Below are positions 50,924 to 55,005 of a stretch of 55,005 nucleotides of DNA, one piece after another; positions within the stretch are counted from its first letter, which is position 1; each line of letters opens with the position of its first letter. The DNA is from Deltaproteobacteria bacterium (GTDB lineage: Bacteria; Myxococcota; B64-G9), in assembly GCA_019307065.1 (NCBI GenBank), contig JAFDKH010000026.1:1-55005 (forward strand), in the 5' to 3' direction. The notes beneath the pieces are model-generated. The model saw only the letters and a list, made by a program, of their open reading frames with translations. It searched no databases and had not been told where the DNA came from. The translations under genes and the position numbers were made by a program.

Positions 50924-52135
50924 ATGGCTAGTCTCATAAACTTGCTCGCCACGCGAGCCCGCGAAGTCAAAGCCTCGGCGATTCGGGAAATCTGTAAGCT
51001 GATAGCCAAACCGCAGATTCGCAGCATGGCCGGCGGTTGGCCTGATCCAGCCACTTTTCCAGTAGAAGAACTCAAGGAAATCGTTACCCAGGTGTTGGTT
51101 GATAAACCCCATCTAGCTTTGCAGTACACTACCAGCGAAGGCTTGCCCGAGTTGCGAGAGTTTTTAGCGGGCTGGCTGAAAGAAAAAGACCAGGTGGATT
51201 GCACGCCTGACCAGATTGTGATCACTCACGGCTCGGCTCAGGCGATGGAACTGACAGCCAAAATATTCATCGAACGCGGTGATATCGCATTTGTGGGGCT
51301 GCCAACCTATTTTGGGGGTAGTGGGGCCTGCCAGACCTTTGGAGCCGAACTGGTCGGTGTTGAGGTAGATCAGGACGGCATGAATGTTGAAGAGTTGGAA
51401 CTAAAAGTGATTCAAGCCCAAAAGGAAGGTAAGCGGCCAAAGCTGATTTACGTTATTCCTGATTTTCAAAATCCGGCGGGTGTTACCATGATTAAGGAGC
51501 GACGCAATAGACTGGTGGCTATTGCCGAGCGTTATGGTTTGGTAATCGCCGAAGATAATCCCTATCGCGACCTGCGTTATTCGTCACAACCGCTGCCACC
51601 TGTTATGACCTGCTCGCCCCTTGGGCGGGTGGTGTATTTGAGATCTTTTTCCAAGATATTCTGTCCGGGATTCCGATTGGCTTTTGCGGTTGGTGATTCG
51701 TCAGTCATTCGACGTATGGTGATAGCCAGACAGTTTGAGGATTGCTGTACGGCTGCATTTGGGCAATATGTTTTGTATGAGTTTTGCAAGCGAGGATTGC
51801 TGGATATTCAGATCGAAAAAAATTGTAGTCACTACAAGCTCAAGAGGGATTCTCTGCTTAGGGCTCTTGATGAGCACTTTCCCAAGGAACTCAAGTGGAA
51901 TCGTCCTGACGGCGGTTTTTTTGTCTTCGTGCACTTGCCTCAAGAATACGACGGGGAAGAGTTACTCAGAGAGGCAGTCAAGAAAGACGTTGCTTTCGTA
52001 GCCGGAGCGCCCTTCTTTGTCGACGGAAGTGGCTGTAACACGTTCCGTTTGTCGTTCGCTCAGGCGGAGATCTCGGTAATCGAGGAGGCAGTCGCCGACC
52101 TTGGAAAGCTTCTGAAAGAGCGAATCTTGAAATAG
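50924..52135 (+). CDS. PLP-dependent aminotransferase (class I/II, 2-aminoadipate-type)
   Basis: A 403-residue enzyme. The start at 50924 has GGAGTGAGG upstream; a start at 50900 would lie inside the lrp end. It is of the MocR-C-terminal/2-aminoadipate transaminase type: SMAGGWPDPATFPVEEL, YTTSEGLPELREFLAGWL, ITHGSAQAMEL, IPDFQNPAGVTM and the PLP lysine in SFSKIFCPGFRLAF (~240-253; Lys at ~243). The C-terminal GGFFVFVHLP and CNTFRLSFA (Arg that binds the substrate carboxylate) are intact. The true amino donor cannot be read from sequence. The 4-base gap from lrp suggests one transcript. Confidence 0.9.
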   Translation: MASLINLLATRAREVKASAIREICKLIAKPQIRSMAGGWPDPATFPVEELKEIVTQVLVDKPHLALQYTTSEGLPELREFLAGWLKEKDQVDCTPDQIVITHGSAQAMELTAKIFIERGDIAFVGLPTYFGGSGACQTFGAELVGVEVDQDGMNVEELELKVIQAQKEGKRPKLIYVIPDFQNPAGVTMIKERRNRLVAIAERYGLVIAEDNPYRDLRYSSQPLPPVMTCSPLGRVVYLRSFSKIFCPGFRLAFAVGDSSVIRRMVIARQFEDCCTAAFGQYVLYEFCKRGLLDIQIEKNCSHYKLKRDSLLRALDEHFPKELKWNRPDGGFFVFVHLPQEYDGEELLREAVKKDVAFVAGAPFFVDGSGCNTFRLSFAQAEISVIEEAVADLGKLLKERILK

Positions 52136-52147
52136 CGGCCGTCTCAA

Positions 52148-54403
52148 ATGGTGGAGATCCCGGTGCCTGATTCCAAAAACAGAAACTTTGTTCAGGTTGC
52201 CGTGGCGACACCCTTGCGGAACTTTTTTACCTACAGTGTTCCGAAGTCCCTGGCGGGAGAACTACGAAGCGGACAGTTGGTCGAGGTGCCTTTCGGCAAG
52301 AAAATGTGTCGCGGAATCATATATGAGTTCTGCGATCGACCGGAGGCGGGCAAGTTTTCAATCAAGCCGATTGCGCAGATAGTCGAGCATGAACCGGTGT
52401 GTAACAGTGCAATGTTGCGTACTCTGAAATGGGCGTCTGACTACTATTTGACGCCCCCGGGAGAAATGATTTTTGCAGCCCTGCCTCCCCGTTTTCGAAA
52501 AAGAGGTGCCGCGAACGGGATCAAGGCAACCCTGACGGCCAGCCTGGAAAGAAAACTGGAAGTCGATCAAATTGCAGAAATAAAAAAGCGGGCCCCGCTG
52601 CAAGCTAAGTTGCTCGAGTCCCTGAACCAAGAGATTCGGGTCGACGTCAGCAGCCTCGCTTTCTTGGGTTCCTCGGTACGCCAGGCCCTGCATGCGCTCG
52701 AGCAAAAAGGGTTGGTCCGGCTTGAGCGTGAAACCCGCCGAAGAGAGCCGGAAAGTCCGGATCTGCCGCTGCCCGACGAAGTCGTCAGTTTGAATCCGCA
52801 ACAGACACAGGCCCTGGCCTGCCTGACCGGGGCATTGGAAAAAGACGAATACGCTGCTTTTTTACTGCACGGTGTGACCGGGAGCGGGAAAACAGAAGTC
52901 TATCTCAGGGCAATTGATCACGCCCTGGCCCTTGGAAAAGACGCCATATTACTGGTTCCCGAAATTTCCTTGACGCCGCAACTATTGTCGCGAGTAACCG
53001 GCCGGTTTGGCCGGTTAGTCGCTGTCTTGCACTCGGGCCTCAGTCAGGGTGAGCGCCTGGATGAGTGGAGACGATTGCAGCGCCATCAAGCACGCGTGGC
53101 AGTCGGAGCTCGTTCGGCAGTCTTCGCGCCTGTTCGAAAATTAGGCATCCTGGTGATCGACGAAGAACACGATTCATCATACAAACAATCAGAACGCCTT
53201 GTGTATAACGGCCGAGATTTGGGCATGGTTCGGGCGCTTCAGGAGCAAGCCTGCGTGCTGCTTGGCACGGCAACTCCTTCGGTCGAATCCTACTCAAACG
53301 CAAGCAAGGGACGCTCCAAGCTGATCGTTTTGCCACAAAGGGTTCAACAAAGAGCATTACCGCAGATAGAAATAGTTGACCTGAAAAAGGAATTACCCGA
53401 TCCAATCGAACGCGGTCATACAGTAGGCTCTGTGCTGGCTGATGCTTTGGCTAAAACTCTCGATCGCGGCGAGCAGGCCATTTTATTTCTCAATCGCCGC
53501 GGATATTCCTCATTTGCATTGTGTAAAGATTGCGGGCAGAGCATCCGCTGCACTAACTGCTCGGTTGCCCTTGTTCATCATCGCGCCGAACAAAGGCTCA
53601 AGTGTCATTACTGCGGCTTAAACATTGCGTTGCCCAAGAAATGTCCCAGTTGTGAATCCGGGCGAATCCAGATGTTTGGTCTGGGCACCCAAAAATGCGA
53701 GGAAGAAGTCTTGCGTCGTTTTCCGGGGGTGCGATTAATTCGGCTCGACTCCGACAGTACCTCACGGCGCGGCGCCCTGCATAAGATGCTGTCTAAATTT
53801 GCCAAGCGGGAAGCAGATGTTCTAATTGGGACCCAGATGGTCACCAAGGGGCATGACATGCCGGGCGTGACCCTGGTCGGAGTGCTTCTGGCGGATCTAA
53901 GCTTGCACTTCCCCGATTTCAGGGCCGGCGAGCGAACCTTTCAGTTACTGGTGCAGGTAGCCGGGCGGGCGGGCAGAGGTGACAAGCCTGGACGGGTGGT
54001 GATTCAGACCCTTTTACCCGAGCACGAAAGCATTGTTTTGGCCACCCGCTATGACCTGGAGGAATTCTACCGCCAGGAACTGAATCGCCGGGAGGGGCTC
54101 GGTTACCCGCCCTTTCGAAGATTGCTGTTGGTAAGAGTCGCACACCCCAACAAGCAAACCGCCTCCGAGTTGGCCCAACGGGTTGCCAAGTCTTTTCAGG
54201 CCGAGAGTCGCGGGCAAATCCAGCTCTTGGGCCCTGTGGTTTCTCCGCTCGCAAAAATTCGGGGACGCTATCGTTATCAAATGCTGGTTAAGTCGCCTAC
54301 CGTCGAAGCGCTGCATCAGGTTGCCTTGATAGTTCAGCGCCGGATTAGGGCGCCTAAAGATGCTAAGATTCTTTTTGATGTAGATCCTGTGGACATGTTA
54401 TGA
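52148..54403 (+). CDS. priA: Primosomal protein N' (PriA helicase)
   Basis: A 751-residue DEAH-type helicase that restarts stalled replication forks. The N-terminal 3'-DNA-binding domain (~15-110: VAVATPLRNFFTYSVPKSL) is followed by Walker A LLHGVTGSGKTEVYLRA (~240-256) and DEEH (~338-341), HSSYKQ-like DSSYKQ, and the helicase C-terminal lobe (TQMVTKGHDMPGVTLVG). The zinc-binding region has the paired CxxC sites CKDCGQSIRCTNC and CHYCGLNIALPKKCPSC. Length is typical. The ribosome site is weak. It is 12 bases after the aminotransferase gene. Confidence 0.95.
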   Translation: MVEIPVPDSKNRNFVQVAVATPLRNFFTYSVPKSLAGELRSGQLVEVPFGKKMCRGIIYEFCDRPEAGKFSIKPIAQIVEHEPVCNSAMLRTLKWASDYYLTPPGEMIFAALPPRFRKRGAANGIKATLTASLERKLEVDQIAEIKKRAPLQAKLLESLNQEIRVDVSSLAFLGSSVRQALHALEQKGLVRLERETRRREPESPDLPLPDEVVSLNPQQTQALACLTGALEKDEYAAFLLHGVTGSGKTEVYLRAIDHALALGKDAILLVPEISLTPQLLSRVTGRFGRLVAVLHSGLSQGERLDEWRRLQRHQARVAVGARSAVFAPVRKLGILVIDEEHDSSYKQSERLVYNGRDLGMVRALQEQACVLLGTATPSVESYSNASKGRSKLIVLPQRVQQRALPQIEIVDLKKELPDPIERGHTVGSVLADALAKTLDRGEQAILFLNRRGYSSFALCKDCGQSIRCTNCSVALVHHRAEQRLKCHYCGLNIALPKKCPSCESGRIQMFGLGTQKCEEEVLRRFPGVRLIRLDSDSTSRRGALHKMLSKFAKREADVLIGTQMVTKGHDMPGVTLVGVLLADLSLHFPDFRAGERTFQLLVQVAGRAGRGDKPGRVVIQTLLPEHESIVLATRYDLEEFYRQELNRREGLGYPPFRRLLLVRVAHPNKQTASELAQRVAKSFQAESRGQIQLLGPVVSPLAKIRGRYRYQMLVKSPTVEALHQVALIVQRRIRAPKDAKILFDVDPVDML

Positions 54404-54444
54404 TCTTGCGGTTTTGATTGTATAATTCTGGGTGGATGTGATCT

Positions 54445-55005
54445 ATGGCCAAGATAATGATTCTTGTGCCGGACGAGAGTCTCGCCGGTTCACTATCTGA
54501 AGCTGTCCAGCGGGCCGGCTGGCTATCAGTTGTGTATTCCACAGGGAAAGAAGCGCTATCTTGCTTCTTGGCCGATCAGCCCGCGCTTGTTGTACTAGAT
54601 CTTCAAATCGATGACAGCCACGGCGTAGAGCTATGCCGCACGATCCGGGAGACTCATGGTGGGGAACTGATCCCGATTCTACTGGTTGGGACAGGTGCAG
54701 AAGGTGTCCAGAATTTCGGCGATGCCCTGGTTGAAGGCGGCGACTATTACTTCGAAAAACCACTTGAGCTTCCCAGAGTTATTTCTAAGATTCGCACCTA
54801 TGTTGGTATTGACCGTGATGCTCCCACTCAAGTAGGCCCGCCGCCAGTAGTCGATACGAGCGATCAAGCCGACAAAGACCAGGAGAAAGACCTCACCCAA
54901 CGTGTCGAGCAAATGATGGATCTGGGAGCGGCCTTCAAGGACGGTCTACTGGCGCCACCCACGGGCAACGATGGTGAGCGTATCGATCAACTGGAAAAGC
55001 AACTG
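54445..55005 (+). CDS. Response-regulator receiver protein (3' truncated)
   Basis: The ATG at 54445 follows GGTGGATG and a perfect TATAAT at 54421-54426. The receiver domain covers residues ~3-120, with a single acidic residue rather than a pair in the first strand (VPDES), D52 as the phosphoacceptor (VVLDLQ), and K105 in YFEKPLEL. A Pro/Asp/Gln-rich linker (~125-150) and the start of a helical segment follow. The frame is open at the window end, so the output domain, if any, is unseen. Myxococcota often have such receivers with long C-terminal regions. Confidence 0.82.
   Translation, partial: MAKIMILVPDESLAGSLSEAVQRAGWLSVVYSTGKEALSCFLADQPALVVLDLQIDDSHGVELCRTIRETHGGELIPILLVGTGAEGVQNFGDALVEGGDYYFEKPLELPRVISKIRTYVGIDRDAPTQVGPPPVVDTSDQADKDQEKDLTQRVEQMMDLGAAFKDGLLAPPTGNDGERIDQLEKQL

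Overview
The window reads as a dense piece of chromosome from an uncultured, Gram-negative, deltaproteobacteria-like organism, most probably related to Myxococcota or Bradymonadota. The evidence is the combination of families: a giant Cys-rich surface protein with a C-terminal Cys/TM/basic tail resembling MYXO-CTERM, an AgmX/PglI-type protein, PEGA, FHA, PilZ and Kelch proteins, choice-of-anchor D and FG-GAP repeats, thrombospondin type 3 repeats and many lipoproteins. No rRNA, tRNA, CRISPR array or insertion sequence was seen. Genus-level placement is not possible from this sequence alone.

Layout. 1-11.8 kb: surface and envelope genes (a truncated choice-of-anchor/FG-GAP protein, a convergent 1693-residue Cys-rich/PKD protein, then PEGA, Kelch-like and FHA genes). 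11.9-19.7 kb: small housekeeping and regulatory genes (a PHA-system-like protein, a cold-shock-like protein, PilZ, queC, pyrB-pyrI, an IF-1 gene, DUF362, a B-box-like membrane protein, an excisionase-like HTH, a TPR protein). 19.9-27 kb: alpha-glucan phosphorylase, then a minus-strand pair of lipoprotein genes, one a 1254-residue TPR/DUF3857/transglutaminase protein. 27.1-29.7 kb: a pentaheme cytochrome c gene followed by a heme-tagged outer-membrane barrel gene. 29.8-31 kb: a toxin-antitoxin-like pair with repeat-rich upstream DNA and a 95-bp palindromic element. 31-37.3 kb: two more surface lipoproteins and a Lon-family protease. 37.4-39.8 kb: a short-chain dehydrogenase gene broken by an internal deletion, then hipBA. 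39.8-47.2 kb: AgmX-like, MORN-repeat and lipoprotein genes, an unrecognised gene paired with panB, a cupin, pfkA and a YfiR-like gene. 47.4-55 kb: a response regulator, a MetE-like methyltransferase, a frameshifted reductive-dehalogenase-like gene, an Lrp regulator with an aminotransferase, priA, and a response regulator cut by the window end.

Functional themes. Central metabolism is represented by glycogen breakdown (glgP), glycolysis (pfkA), pyrimidine synthesis (pyrBI), pantothenate synthesis (panB) and queuosine synthesis (queC). The cytochrome/barrel pair looks like a small electron conduit across the outer membrane. Genes are packed tightly, with several 4-base start/stop overlaps and convergent pairs separated by 0-10 bases. 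Most starts have a clear GGAGG-like ribosome site. Two regulatory genes, hipB and lrp, instead appear to be transcribed without a leader.
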